NCBI GenBank assembly: GCA_945859605.1
Contig: OX243827.1
Coordinates: forward strand, 25,670,502 to 25,734,501
DNA from: Lumbricus rubellus
Lineage: Eukaryota; Annelida; Clitellata; Crassiclitellata; Lumbricidae
Reading direction: 5' to 3'
DNA: 64,000 bases
Part shown: one piece after another, positions 9,760-21,351 of the stretch
Numbering within the stretch: the stretch's first letter is position 1
How the letters are laid out: each line of letters starts with the position of its first letter
Position numbers and translations under genes: made by a program
Notes under the pieces: model-generated
Databases searched by the model: none
The model's input: the letters and a program-made list of their open reading frames with translations, nothing else
What the model was told of the DNA's origin: nothing

Positions 9760-12700
9760 TCAATCGAAGACGATATGCAATGGCTTCTTCACTTTCTCGT
9801 AGGCATTGTCCGCCTTGTGTATGATCTGCAAAGCAAGAAATTTTTCAAAACTAAAATATTCAATCCATTTTCATGGCTTCTACAATGCAATGCAATCTTT
9901 GGCTTGTCCGTCCATTTCAAATTACCTCAATCCCTCACTAAGTACTAAACTAATGACTTCTTTTTCCACATCAATTTCCAATTCTTTAAAGGCATTTCTC
10001 CGACAACCGCACCCCACCCACCCCGAGTTTCCGAGCTATGGAATCGTAATGATGAAATTATATAGAGCCACTTCAAGAGAAACTCCTCAGAGGCGCTTTC
10101 GACCTGCCAGCACCAAACCACAAGCAAAGAGAATGGTTTTTCAAATGCTTGCGGAAAGAGGGGGGGAAAGAAAGACATTGGAAGAATTCCATTATCAGGA
10201 CTAGATTCCTAGGTAACTTATTCCAGACAGAATGAAACAGAACAATAAAATACTAAAATAACATCAAATACAAAACCTAGAATTCTACAACATTTGGCAA
10301 AACACTCATTCATTCATTCATTCATTCAAGTATTTATGTAGTGCCTCTTCAAGGAAACTACTCAGAGGCACTCGGGTCTCTTCCATACCTTGTCTCTGCC
10401 ACGTTGCTTTGTCCGTGTTCTCGCAGTCAGTTTCTTATTTCGATCGTCGATGAGCTTCTGCCAGTAAGCTTGCTCTTCCATTCCTGAGCACAGCAAGCAG
10501 AAATACAGGGATACATATATTCAATTTATATAGCACCCTTAGTTACATATATTCAATTTATATAGCACCCGTAGCTACATATATTCAATTTATATAGCAC
10601 CCTTAAATACATATATTCAATTCATATAGCAACCTTAGCTACATATATTCAATTTATATAGCACCCTTAGATTCACCAAAATAGAAGAAAGTGAGCATGC
10701 CCGTAAGCTAGTCTTCATCATTCATTCATAAAATGAATATGTATAGACTACTCAGAGGAGCGCCCAACCACAGTGCAGCCAAATAAAACTGTTTATAGAT
10801 GGACTAAGGGGGATTTAATTTTGAAGCTCTTATACATGTGAAACTGCTCAAGTACTGAATAATTATTTCAGCTGAGTAAACACCCCACAAAAATATCCTG
10901 ACTGTATATACGGCCTTGTCTAAATTCGAAGTTATCACTTTCTACCATGTGAAAAGAAAAAAAAGATCCAAAACACCAGAATAAAGTGAAGATGATGAGG
11001 AAAATAATTATCAATTACCTGAGAGTTGTTGAAATGAGTAGCCAGGCGCCGAGAGATTAGAGATGGCAACTGCCGTCTTTTGGTCGCTACATCGAACGTG
11101 GGCCAACGTATCTTTGTCCTTAATGTCGATGTAAGCTATGCTTCCAAACGCCCAGATACGATCCTGGACATCACAAAAGAAGTTACGCTTTGCAACGCAA
11201 TCCTCACGGAATCGTCAGAAAAAAACCGCAGTGACAGAGACATTTGGTAAGACCTCATTGTGGGGCGCGGCGGTGTAATGGGTATGTTCGTTGCCTTGCA
11301 GCCGGAGGGTTGCAGTATCCACCTAAAAAATGCGAAGGGACCATGGGCAAGTCCTTCACTCGCAGTTGCTCAGCGCTTCGGAGTGAAACTCCGATGCAGT
11401 GTTCTCTCTGCATTCGGGAGTGTTTCTGAGTAGAGAGAGAGCTTGAAGGGACGCTATAACAAGTGCACATACAAACAAACATCAATAGTCAAGTTGCAAA
11501 TTACACTCAGGTCAGTCCATGTGAAATGATCAAATATGCAAGATGCCTTGTAAGTTGTAACTGACCTATCTCAGATTTGGCTGCAATTTTGACATGTTTG
11601 TACAATACATTGAAATATTTAGAAGCCTATTCCCATGTATCTGCATTTTAAGCCTGACAGAAGTAGAGGGGGTGTGAAGGAATCGCAACATGTTTAAAAA
11701 TGGAGTCTTGTTCAGAGGCCATTATATGAGGAATCAATGCGCATAGGCCTGCAAAATTTTGTAATTTAACACAACTTTTGGTGTACTTTCTGATTCTCTA
11801 AATCATTTTGGATTTTAAAAAATAGTTTTGCACCAAAATGGGTGCAAAAGTGCCCCAAAACAGTCACGAGTCTAAATTGGCAATATTCATGACATTGTGT
11901 GAAGATAACGGAAAGTACACCAAATGTTGTACAAAATGACAAATCGGAATCAGTCACCATGACGTCCACAAAAAGCAAACACGATGTGTACCTTTAAGTC
12001 ATTTCTTGTAACGGGCTGATCAGTTGTGACCTTGACAATAACTCCTTCGATAAACTCTGGAGGCTCGGACTTCGCTTTCACGTCCGATTCTTTCTCCTCA
12101 GAGGCCGTGAAGTTCGGTGGACCTGAAACAGCTAATCACGTCATATTCACGTTTACATAATATGCAGAGTGTAAATAAACGTTCGTGCGCACATGCATTT
12201 ATATATCCATAAACAGCGATAGCTCTTTTACAATGCACTGATGCTGCACATACTAGGCTGAAATTATTCTCCATTAAATGCTCTGGCCCTCTGATATGGA
12301 ACAATCTTCCAAAGCTTGTTATGCACGTACCCACAATTAATCTATTTATGAAAAAAGTAAAAGACTGTTTAATAAATTGAATTGAATATTCATCCTCAAT
12401 TATGCTAGGTATGAATGACACTGGGTATAATAGTCTGACACCTGGCTTTGGTTTCTTGTTGTTCTGTTCGTCTTAACCTATTTATGAAAAAAGTAAAAGA
12501 CTATTTAATAAATTGAATTGTATTATAAATGCTAGATATGTATGACACCGGGCAACGACAGGTATTGTCTCACACCTGGCTTTGGTTTCTTGTTCTTGTG
12601 TTCATCCTCACGTATCTCTTTCAGTTTCTCCTTCAGCTCACTCATGTTCGCTTTCTGCAGCTTCAGATATTCCGCGCGTAGATTCATCCACTGCTTTCTG

Positions 12701-15700
12701 AAAGCAATTCAAGAGTTTCATTGGCAAATGCTTTGCAACAGCAATCTGTGCAAGTGCATTCATGCATATATACGTGTATGCATGCATGCATGCATGTATG
12801 TATGTATTGCATTGTATGTCTATATGTGTGTATGTACGTAATTTGGTGTACAGTCAAGGTAATAAACATATATAATTCATAGAAAAGGCAGTCAAGTGTT
12901 TAAAAACACATCCTATGCTAAATCCAAAATCATATTATATCATCTTAATTATACTATCTGAAGTAGGGACTGTGCAGTCATGGATGCAGGTGGTAGTAGG
13001 AGTAGGTAGGATAGAAGGTCAGTCCAAATGGAGGGACCAACCACAGCAAACGCCCGATGTTGGGCATTGTGTGTATGTAGGCGGGAAAGTGACAAATTTC
13101 AGGAAAAGTCAATGAATTATTTCAAACAAAAGCCACTTCAAAATCATAAAAATATAGTTAAAGAATAAGAGATTCATTACACATTGTTGCTTTAATATCA
13201 TTTTCTAAAAAAAAAAAATTGAAAAATTTAGTTTTAATCACATTTTGGCCGTTTTCTCAGAAGCGTGTTGCAAATTACGTCTGGTTATGGTCAGATGGGC
13301 CACATATATCTATTTAGTTACTTTTATATGTATACGTAAAAATATTGTATAAAAGCAGTTTAAAATATAAGAAATCTGTGAGTTGGCGGTGACTAACTTT
13401 GGAATAACTCTCAGTTCTGGAATGTCCTTTGTTCTCGTCTTCCTGTTCTTCCTCGGTCTTTTCTTCTTCTTCGTCGCATCTTCCGCTTCTCCGGCGCCTT
13501 CATTCAGTTCTTCCTTTGTTTCCATCAGCGTCCCCTCCTCACAGATCTTAACTTTCTTTGTCTTCTTCTCCCCTGATTCATCCGCCTCAGTTTTACGCTT
13601 CAATGCTTTGACGGTTACTTCCACTGTGGCTTCTGAAGTCTCTTCTTTCTTCTTCGCCTTCTTCGTCGTCTCTGGCTTAGTTTCGACGCATGCTACATCC
13701 TCCGTTGATTCGGGTCTGGCTCTTTTCAAACCCGGTTTTACATCTGTCTTTTCTACGAGAGGCTTGGCCGCTTTCAACTCCTTTTTGGCTTTTTTAGACT
13801 TCGAAGTTGAGTCCACGACTTTGCTCGGAGTCTCAACGACTTTGCTCGGAGTCTCCGATTTTGACTCGAGGGAAATTCCGGCGGAATCCCCACCTTCTGA
13901 ACTCCTTTTTCGCTTGGACTTCAAAGCCTGGAATTCCTCCACTGCGGTCGTTTCTTTCGGTGGTGCCTCGGTTGCGTCATCTTTTCCCTCCCCAGCGCCG
14001 CTCTCAGAAGTTCTCCTGCGCTTCGATTTGATGGTAGGTGGGTCCTGTTTGGCGGGTGGTGCTGTTGGAAGCGCCTGCACTTCTTCGTGCTCTCCCTCGC
14101 TTACGGTCCGCTTGCGCTTCGCCTTCGATAGGTTGCCCTTCTCCATTTCACTCTCACTAGCTCGTCTTTTTCGACCTGGTTTTAGAAAAAATAATATAAA
14201 ACAAAATGTGACACAAAATACAATAGTGAATACATTATCAAATTCAAACAACACGACACTTCAGGGGAAAAGAAATTAAATTAATAATTAGAGATTTATG
14301 GGGGGAAATTAGCCGTTAGTTTAACCTTTACCGAGAGAGGAAGGTTATTTTAAATGGATGGAACAACCGTAGCACACGCCCGATGATGGGCAAGAGAAGT
14401 CTTTGTCCTGGGAACAAAACGATCAAGATGATCAGCAGAACGCGCATAATGGCATGGTATTGAACTGCATTTTTAAATTCTACTTTGCATTGTATGAAGT
14501 TTATAAACCTCCCACAAACTGATCAACGAGGTTGGACTGGGAGCGCTCCTGAGTAGCAACCTTGAAAGAGCGCTATATCAAATTCTCAGTAAATAAGTAA
14601 ATAAATATATAAAATAACACGAGTGAGTTCTAAGGAAGGAAGGAAGGAAAGAAGGAATAGCGTAGAAACGCTGACCGTGTACTTTCTCCTGGAAGTGGAC
14701 TTGTTTTTCCAGCTGCTTCAGTTGTTTGTTCGGAGGAAGACGGGCGACTTTCTCGTCTGCCTCGGCCGGTGGATGATTGATTATCTACGCACACAAAAAA
14801 AACACAATCACACAATATAATATACTTTGGAAGTGGGCACTTACAGAGCCACAAATCACACCTTAAGGAGATCTCAGTCATATAGAATACATACGGGCCA
14901 AAAAATAGCACTAGTTGCAGTGGTTGTGGGCATTTTATTTATGAATTTTATGAAGCGCCTCTCACAGTGCGCACCAATCAGAGGCGCTCCCAGTGCAAAA
15001 GAGAAAAGAAAGTAGTTTTAAGACAGCAGAAAGAAGTGCTTTGAATGCCAGTTAGTAATGAAAAACATATCAATGAAGAGAGCTGATTCCAAAGTGCAGG
15101 ATAAAAAGAAGCGAAAAGTTAAAGTTTTGGATAAAGCAGTCATTGTTCGGGACAAAGGAATCATGTTGTGCACGAAGTACTTCCTCAGAGTTCATATACA
15201 GCGACTGTCTTAGGGAAGGCAAGCTTACAGCTTAGAGCCTATACTCTGGTGAGTCTGGTCAGGCGCCTTTGTAACGGCATGTGCTGTGTTACGGCGCCAT
15301 AGAAATTGCCGTCATTATTACTCTCCGTGCTGCAAGCATAGGCGGACAAGGCGGGGGTCCAGAAGGGCAAATGCCCCCCCCCCCAATTTCCGGCAAGTCT
15401 GTTTTTTCGGGCAAGCAGACCCGGGAAAATAAGGAAAAAATAGTATTTTTCACATTTCAACCCAATGACTAAAAAAAGGTCGTCAACTTTTTTGTCTGGA
15501 AAAATAGTACTTTTCAGGACATTTCAACCCGATGACTAAAAAATCGTCAACATTTTTGTCAGGGAGAAAATCCCACCACGAGATTTATTTTTTGGGCAGA
15601 AGTAAAATCTTTCCCCCCACCCACTGCCGAAATCTACCGTACGCCTATGGCTGCAAGCCATGTGCCTCAATAAATCTGCCTGGCAACATCCAGTTGTAAC

Positions 15701-18317
15701 CAGAGACATGATTGTGAAGACACATACCTTGCAAGCCTTTTCCGCCGATTCGGTTGTTTCGTATTCAACGAACGCAAATCCTTTGATGTCGCCGGTGCTT
15801 TTAAATCGTGGAAGACTGATGTAGACGATCTTACCACAGGCGCCAAACACCTTCCGTATCCAATCACGATCCGCCTCACTTGGAAGGCACTCCTGAAGCA
15901 AAAAAAACTGGTAAATACACGAAAAAAGTGTGGTTGGACATGTTGCGAGAGGCGACGCATTGCTAAGAAGGCAGAGAAGCTTATTTGTACACATGCACCG
16001 GGTTCCACAAAATTTACAAATTGCAAAAGGGGATGGGGGTTGGAAAATATGATATTTTGCGTATGATATAATAATATATATATATCAAGATTGTTAACAG
16101 ATAAACTCTTACAGTAGAACAATACAAAGGCCCTTCTCTCCGGAATCATCTTCAACCATCTGTTCCCTACATCATTCGCTCTTTCTTCATCATTAAGAAT
16201 GGTCTATACTGAAAACACGTAATAGAAATGGCCAAGTGCAATACTATACTGCAGTACTGCACAGTAGCTCTTTCTCAAATGCATTCAAGACTGGAGTGGA
16301 TAGGTGCTGAAGCTGCTTACCACGTAGACGGTTCTCTCGTCAACGTCCTTCGGCTCACGATACGGAACAACGCGACCGACTTTCTTCTTCTTCTTATCAA
16401 CCTTCAAATTAAATCAAATAAATAATATTAAGGCGGCAACCGTTGCATACAAACAAAAAGGCAACCACTAATGACTTCAATTCAACAAATTTATAGATCA
16501 AGCTCGACCATCTTGGCTTTCTATATATTTATTTATTTATTTTGTTCGAGGTTCGAATCCACCTCGCCGCGTAAGAACCTTGGGCAAGTCCTTCACTCAC
16601 AATTGCTCAGCGCTTTGGCGTGAATCTCCGATGCAGTGTCCGCTCTGCATTCGGGAGCGCCTCTGAGTAGAGAGAGCTTGAAGGGGCGCTATAACTTGTG
16701 CACATACAAACAAATATACTATGCCGAAGCTCTTTTTCAAATTCCAAGAAGACTGGTCATGAGCTGAAGCTGCTCACCACATAGATGGTTCTCCCATCAA
16801 CATTTTCCGTGATCAGTCATCTAAACAACAAAGTATTAAAATGCATGTGCAAATAAACTGTGCATCTAAACAAGAGCAATTGTACCACTAGCGTTGTCGA
16901 AGTGGCGACCGCATTTGTCAGGACGTCGATATCGGATGTCAACGATAAGATTTTATTGCAGCGAAGGAAGACGTCGAGATCAATACCTAAAATAAAAGTC
17001 AAATAAATCAGCTTTAAATAATTTATTCATTCTAGCGACTTAGAGCAGTCAGCCGTTTGTGAGGCACCTGTGTAGTGTTATAGGCACGTTACGGCGCCAT
17101 ATAACTTGTCATTATTATTATTGTTCCTATGTACCACCACTTCAGTACTGCTACTCAGGAACACTCCCAGTCCAGACACGGCAAACGAAAAAATTTGAGT
17201 GATTTATAAAACAGAGTTTGATTGGTAGGAGGTAACATGTGCAGCTCGAATCGAAATGGATGTCATTACAGATGGAGAACGCTGCAATTGTTGAATATTG
17301 CAAAAATATTACAGTAATTGATAATATTTCACCAAATTTCCTGAAAGAATAAAGTTTTAAAAAAATGGCATAAACGATGTTTTCAATAAAGAATCGAACC
17401 AATGTCTGAGCAACTTGCTTGTGTAAAAATGCAAGAAGTTCCTAAGCAGATAAAAACTGCTTAACATAATGACTTTATTCAACTTTATGAATTACATTGT
17501 AGATATGGTACTGTGCAGTTTAATGCTAAACTGAAACCGTTAAAGAAAGACATTCTAAGTGCTTCTCAGTTCAAATTTAAAATATCAGTACTTTGATGGT
17601 GCCCGTCCCAAGACTGGATGAAAGAGGAGGGATATCTTAAATTTCCAGTGACACAGCATCATCAAACTCATCATCATACATTACGTAAAACGTGAAGTAC
17701 GCAAATCGAAACTTGGGAAGAACTTACAGCCATCTGCCGAACTATTCATCTGTTGCATTAGAAAACGATCTTTCTGAAGATTTGCGTCACTCAAGTAAAA
17801 TTCCATCTAAAAAGAAGACAATAGAGTACAATATGGTAGGAAAAGGTTTGTGCACCTGTTGGCCTTTTCATGCCCGGGTTTAAAAAAGGTAAAAACTTTT
17901 GCTACTATGAATTGACAAATCTATGGCTTTTTATTAATTAGAAGCTGTGTTAACCCTAGGCTCCCAGCTTCATTATTTTTCTACGGTTAAATAATCTGCC
18001 ACATCCAGTGGTACAATATAACTGTATTTGATGTTGACCTCCTTCCAAAATTCCGAGATTTGCATTCACTAATTGGCCACTGTACCACAAAAAAAGTTAA
18101 AGATTTTATCCTTGATACAAACGCAAGTACCAGCAAAATTATTCGTTCTTCCACATAACGATTTTTTTATCACAGCCTGGTGAATCTTGATATGTCATCA
18201 GTTCTTACTTATTTTCTCGGAATGTCATCTTACTTGTTCTCTTATTTGCTGATATAATCTTTTCAGACGCTTTCGGTTCTTCTTCCCGCTTTTCTCGTCA
18301 TCTTGTTGGTTCGACAT
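9760..18317 (-). CDS. LARP7: La-related protein 7 (LARP7), 12 coding exons, complete
   Basis: LARP7 binds the 3' UUU-OH end of 7SK RNA and stabilises the 7SK snRNP that restrains P-TEFb; it acts in the nucleus. Exons, 5' to 3': 18317-18234, 17806-17728, 16986-16886, 16401-16321, 15892-15728, 14784-14676, 14175-13398, 12697-12576, 12122-11992, 11163-11019, 10483-10389, 9825-9760. They total 1956 nt (651 aa), and every junction keeps phase with GT..AG sites. La motif, residues 20-88: Q28, F31, Y32, D41 and F43 sit where La-family residues hold the RNA 3' end ([14 protein letters not shown]). RRM1, about 112-185, has [11 protein letters not shown] basic, Lys/Glu-rich linker (207-460) contains five copies of an RKR(R/T)xSE-like motif. 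The C-terminal xRRM, about 525-640, includes GVIVKV, SIAYIDI and [10 protein letters not shown]. The linker between La motif and RRM1 is short. Identity is very secure; small exon 12 was found from its [14 protein letters not shown] sequence. Confidence 0.94.
9962..10200 (-). repeat. retroposon tail copy (GCGCCTC hairpin family)
   Basis: On the minus strand: CTGGCAGGTCGAAAGCGCCT, then CTGAGGAGTTTCTCTTGAAG, then a TATA-like A/T end. The same body, with a CTTGCAAGCATTTGAA-like phrase upstream, recurs diverged at 22235-22360 and 23690-23870. It lies in the last LARP7 intron. Confidence 0.5.
10310..10382 (-). repeat. GCGCCTC hairpin tail, short copy
   Basis: The minus strand reads GTGCCTCTGAGTAG, TTTCCTTGAAGAGGCACTAC and ends in an (ATTC)n run. 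It is the retroposon 3' hairpin without a tRNA head. Confidence 0.55.
10512..10671. repeat. 32-bp tandem repeat, five copies
   Basis: Five head-to-tail copies of a 32-bp unit, TACATATATTCAATTTATAT followed by AGCACCCTTAGN, differing at a few positions. The phrase CAATTTATATAGC is the extreme 3' end of the local retroposon tail (compare 47640-47660 and 61578-61596), so the array is an amplified SINE/LINE terminus. Confidence 0.85.
11262..11481 (+). mobile_element. tRNA-derived SINE with GCGCCTC hairpin tail
   Basis: Opens GGGGCGCGGCGGTGTAATGG (A-box-like), then a diverged B box (GGGTTGCAGTATCC), then the shared body GGGCAAGTCCTTCACTCGCA and GATGCAGTGT. It ends in the hairpin tail CTGAGTAGAGAGAGAGCTTG plus CACATACAAACAAAC. 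It lies in a LARP7 intron. Confidence 0.8.
12255..12385 (+). pseudogene. LINE reading-frame remnant
   Basis: In the plus direction a short frame reads [18 protein letters not shown] and continues [12 protein letters not shown]. The pattern GPxxWNxLP...F...K..L is typical of the sequence just after the reverse transcriptase of LINE-type retrotransposons. Only this end is left. It lies in the LARP7 intron after exon 8, on the opposite strand. Confidence 0.6.
12342..12605. repeat. 136-bp tandem duplication spanning the 3' end of LARP7 exon 8
   Basis: Copy 1 (12342-12477) and copy 2 (12478-12605) both start CTATTTATGAAAAAAGTAAA and both end with the last 30-odd bases of LARP7 exon 8 in antisense (CTGGCTTTGGTTTCTTGTT). 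The real exon 8 ends at 12576. The downstream copy, at 12441-12473, keeps a GT donor (GTGTCA) but has no acceptor or upstream exon body. Confidence 0.8.
14535..14600 (+). repeat. GCGCCTC hairpin tail, short copy
   Basis: CTGGGAGCGCTCCTGAGTAG then CTTGAAAGAGCGCTATATCA: both arms of the hairpin are present, without a tRNA head. Confidence 0.5.
14930..15230 (-). repeat. retroposon tail copy with upstream body
   Basis: The minus strand ends CTGGGAGCGCCTCTGATTGG, GAGAGGCGCTTCATAAA. About 200 bp upstream share the CTTTGTCC...CTTCTTT style seen in the copy at 62690-62925. It lies in the LARP7 intron between the RRM1 exon and the next. Confidence 0.45.
15340..15650 (+). repeat. dispersed repeat (GGGCAAATGCCCCC family), copy 2
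   Basis: Same landmarks in the same order as the copy at 9245-9545, including GCAAGCAGACCCGGGAAAAT and a terminal CCCCCCACCCACTGCCGAAA. It lies in a LARP7 intron, immediately downstream of the RRM1 exon. Confidence 0.55.
16542..16711 (+). mobile_element. tRNA-derived SINE, 5' truncated
   Basis: Starts inside the tRNA-like head just before a perfect B box, GGTTCGAATCC. It continues with GGGCAAGTCCTTCACTCACA, CGATGCAGTGTCCGC and the tail GAGCGCCTCTGAGTAGAG, CTTGAAGGGGCGCTATAA. Missing the first ~45 bp, as expected for incomplete reverse transcription. Confidence 0.85.
16718..16812 (-). pseudogene. decayed duplicate of the 3' part of LARP7 exon 4
   Basis: On the minus strand the sequence encodes VDGRTIYV followed by a donor-like GTGAGC and GAGCTGAAGCTGCTCAC-like intron flank. 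It is a diverged copy of the end of exon 4 (VDERTVYV, donor GTAAGC) plus about 60 bp of its intron. Upstream, all three frames reached from the possible acceptor contain stops, so it cannot serve as an alternative exon. Confidence 0.7.
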
Positions 18318-19522
18318 TTCTACCAGCAAACTGGTGTCAGTGTTTCTACAATGGGTAATATTCAATAAACAGATGCTTCCGATATAGGTGGTACCACAAT
18401 GTAATGATAATTATTGTCACATCAGGCTGCAAAACACAGTAGAGTGTTCTATAGATGTGACTGGACGGACTATCGAACAACTGAGAAATAAACCAGTAAA
18501 ACCTTTATAACATGTGGTGCACGAGAAGGCCATTCATCAGTATCGAATTACACTTCACATATCATACGCCTATTTCCTAATAATTACAGCACTTGTTTTC
18601 GAGAGAATCCAATTACTTAGCAGAATATTAAGGATTGTCGGCAGAGCGATAATACGGAATTCATAAAATTAAAACAACAGTCAACACGCATTTTTGTAAT
18701 ACATAAAGGCATAATTGAAAAAAATATTATTTACTGACCTGTCGAAGTCGAGGGGAAAACAAGTTATTTAAAACTTAACTTTAATAATAAAATGTAAACA
18801 TAATCTTATTCGCGCTACCAAAAACAGAAGACCGTCGAACATAGAATAAATCTAATGATCGTTTCGGATGCGATGTTATCTATGGATTTAGTGCCTCGAA
18901 ACGATAATATTTTTAGTAGACCATAATTTAGCCTATATCAAGATAGGTTGGTGTTTTTCCACGGGGGGCGGGGGGGCTCAGGCTAAGTCGGTTTTCCTCT
19001 GGACTCCACCAAAGAAAATCGGCACACGGAGGCCACAGGCCATCCCGTAAAACATCCGATGGTCAGGCGGGAATGACAATAATTAATTGGACATGCGCTT
19101 CGGCTTGAAACTACCGATTCAGTCACAGCGCTGTAGTCGGGGGCGCTTCTGAGTAGATTTCTTGAAAGGGGCGCTATAATAGCAAGTGCACAAGCACCTC
19201 TGAGTAGATTTCTTGAAGAGGCGCTAAATAAATACTCGGCATGAATGAAAAAAGCATACATTACGAAAGTCATCGTGAAATGTTTCGTAGACGGGATCTT
19301 ACACGTGGCACGGGCAGCGTGAAAGATGTAATTTGCCGAAAAATTTATTATAAATTTAACGGAATCGATCGACGCTATAATATTATTATGGTTGCTATAG
19401 AAAATGTGGATAAATCTGCATATAGAAGGTAATGCGCTAAATAACACATGAGTTATTTTTAGTGAAACGGAAGTCTCTGAATATAAGGTCTTTGTTTAGA
19501 AGTCGCTCATCTCAACGCAAAA
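18318..19522. promoter_or_regulatory. divergent LARP7/PFDN2 intergenic region
   Basis: The 1205 bp between the two start codons must hold both promoters, since the genes diverge. No TATA box was recognised at either start. The part near 19095-19235 is retroposon tail sequence (two hairpin tails in series), so the usable promoter sequence is probably limited to the two ends. Confidence 0.55.
19095..19235 (+). repeat. retroposon tail with duplicated hairpin end
   Basis: GATTCAGTCACAGCGCTGTA, GGGGCGCTTCTGAGTAG and CTTGAAAGGGGCGCTATAAT are followed by a second GCACCTCTGAGTAG...CTTGAAGAGGCGCTAAATAA. It is the 3' end of a SINE with its terminal hairpin repeated in tandem. Confidence 0.65.
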
Positions 19523-21351
19523 ATGGCAGCTACTGGCGATACCAAATCTTCCGTTGCGAAGTCCAAGCCGGCCGGAAAAGCCATTTCGCAGGAACAGATC
19601 GTCGAGGGCTTTCAAGAGTTGCGAAACCAACAAAAAGCTACAGCCGGAAAAATGGCTGAAGTTGAGATGGATCGAAAGGAGCACGAGTAGGTGTAATGTC
19701 AGACTTGTTCGGGCACAGCGTGACTCAAACTCATGCAAATGGTCTTTCTAATTACCGTTAAGTTTTTGCAAACCGAAGCAGTGCGTATTTAATAGCGTAT
19801 TAATTTGAGTGTATTCCAGAATGCATATATTTAGCAGTGCACAGTGGAAGTTAAGCATTCATCTCCGGTTCCCGCAACACTTCTGGTGAATGATGGATGG
19901 AAGTCTACGGAGTCTTTCTTTTGCCTGTAATATTAGCACTTGATACAGGAGTTCTTAGGCAACATGACAGTGTGTTGGCAACGTCTCAAGCGACTAGTTT
20001 TGTTTGAAATATTTTATCTATTGCCAATTTTTTACATTTATTGCATCTGACCAACTTTAATTCATTAATCTCTCGAGTTTTTTTCTTTTGCCGTGGCTAA
20101 GCTGGGAGCGCTCCTGAGATTTCTTGAAGGGCAAAATATACGTCCATAGAATGGATGAATGAATAACTTGCACTAGTTGTAGAACATACCATAATGTTAA
20201 ATTGTTAAGAAAGTCTTTGCGCAAGGAAATATTAATAATCACACGCCCTTTTAAATGAATTGCCCTTTAAACTAACATTTTATGCGTGATGTCTTCCACA
20301 ATCTGTCTACATATTGATACATCTGAATATCTGCATGTTTTTGGTTTTCAGCACTAGGTTATTTTTATTGGATGAACATTTTTTTTATTCCAGCCTTGTT
20401 TTGGAAGCCCTGAAGGGAATAGACGCCGGACGAAAGTGTTTTCGTATGGTCGGTGGGGTACTAGTCGAGAGAACGGTCGCCGAGGTTCTGCCTGCCATCT
20501 CAACCAACTACGAGCAGGTAAATTCATTGCTTTGAATATTTGAAGAAAATTTGCAGTTACCACTTAGAAAAGATATTTATGTGGTAAAGATGGATTTCGG
20601 TTCCTCTAAAATATATATGCAGGTGATTAACAGTATGGCTGCCGCAGTTTGGGAAAGAATATCTAGAGCGCTCTCACCTACCTCGCTGTAATTGCATGAT
20701 ACTTACCGTACATCAAGCAGAATTGTGTCTTCTCGGTGGGAACTGACTTTCTTTGTTGCCGCACTTGTTCCCGGGGTCTACTTTGATTCTTTGTATGAAC
20801 ATCTCAAAACTTTCCTTTTTAGCCATACTGGGGTTGGCAGCACTTCTGATTAATCACCTTGATGGGTGCTATATAAATCCTTGTAATGAGTGAATTCAAA
20901 TTCGTTGTTAAATTATTGCTAATGAGTACAATAAAATTGTCTGCTTAAATTTGCAGAGAATAGAACTGTTAAGCTGTAACTTCTTGTAACTGTAACTTGT
21001 TGCTTGCGTATTAATTCACAGTTATGTCTCAGAAGTAGAAATGATAAAATTCAAAAGGCAGCGTATCACCACGTAATTCTCAGTAGTAGTATTAATTCAT
21101 TCAGGTAAGTAAATTGAAGACTTCACGGCTAGTTCCGAATTGTCTCTTTGCTTTAGTTTCACTCGCTTACTTGTTTGCAGCTGGGGAAGTTGCACGAAGC
21201 GCTGCAGCAGCAACTTGAAACAAAAGGCCGCGAACTGCAAGAATACCGCGAGAAGCACAACATCCGGATACGAGGCGAGGAGGAGAGGGGTCCAGCGTCG
21301 CAGGACAGCGCTGCAAAGGCCGGAGTCCTTGTGGCACAGGACGGATCTTAG
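19523..21351 (+). CDS. PFDN2: prefoldin subunit 2, 3 coding exons, complete
   Basis: Prefoldin subunit 2 is a beta-type subunit of the hexameric cytosolic chaperone that passes nascent actin and tubulin to the CCT chaperonin. Exons 19523-19686, 20394-20517 and 21181-21351 join in phase (2, then 0) to 152 residues, close to the usual 150-155. Residues 1-22 are a low-complexity Ala/Lys/Ser leader. An N-terminal coiled-coil helix follows (SQEQIVEGFQELRNQQ), then the beta-hairpin region GRKCFRMVGGVLVERTV, which is the family signature, and the C-terminal helix LHEALQQQLETKGRELQEYR. The tail is polar and ends AGVLVAQDGS. The start is the only ATG before the helix, in a good context (AAAATGG). The gene is head to head with LARP7; no function linking the two is implied beyond a possible shared promoter. 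Confidence 0.95.
20095..20145 (+). repeat. GCGCCTC hairpin tail fragment
   Basis: CTGGGAGCGCTCCTGAG then TTTCTTGAAGGGCAAAATAT in the first PFDN2 intron; the second arm is eroded. Confidence 0.4.

Noticed and set aside
10512..10671. CRISPR array or regulatory array
   Set aside because: The 32-bp units are contiguous with no unique spacers, and the genome is eukaryotic; it is a simple tandem repeat of a retroposon end.
16718..16812. Mutually exclusive alternative LARP7 exon
   Set aside because: All three frames from the nearest acceptor have stops, so it cannot be spliced in without ending the protein.
17692..17883. Plus-strand frame of 63 residues
   Set aside because: It is the antisense of LARP7 exon 2 (La motif) plus flanking intron.
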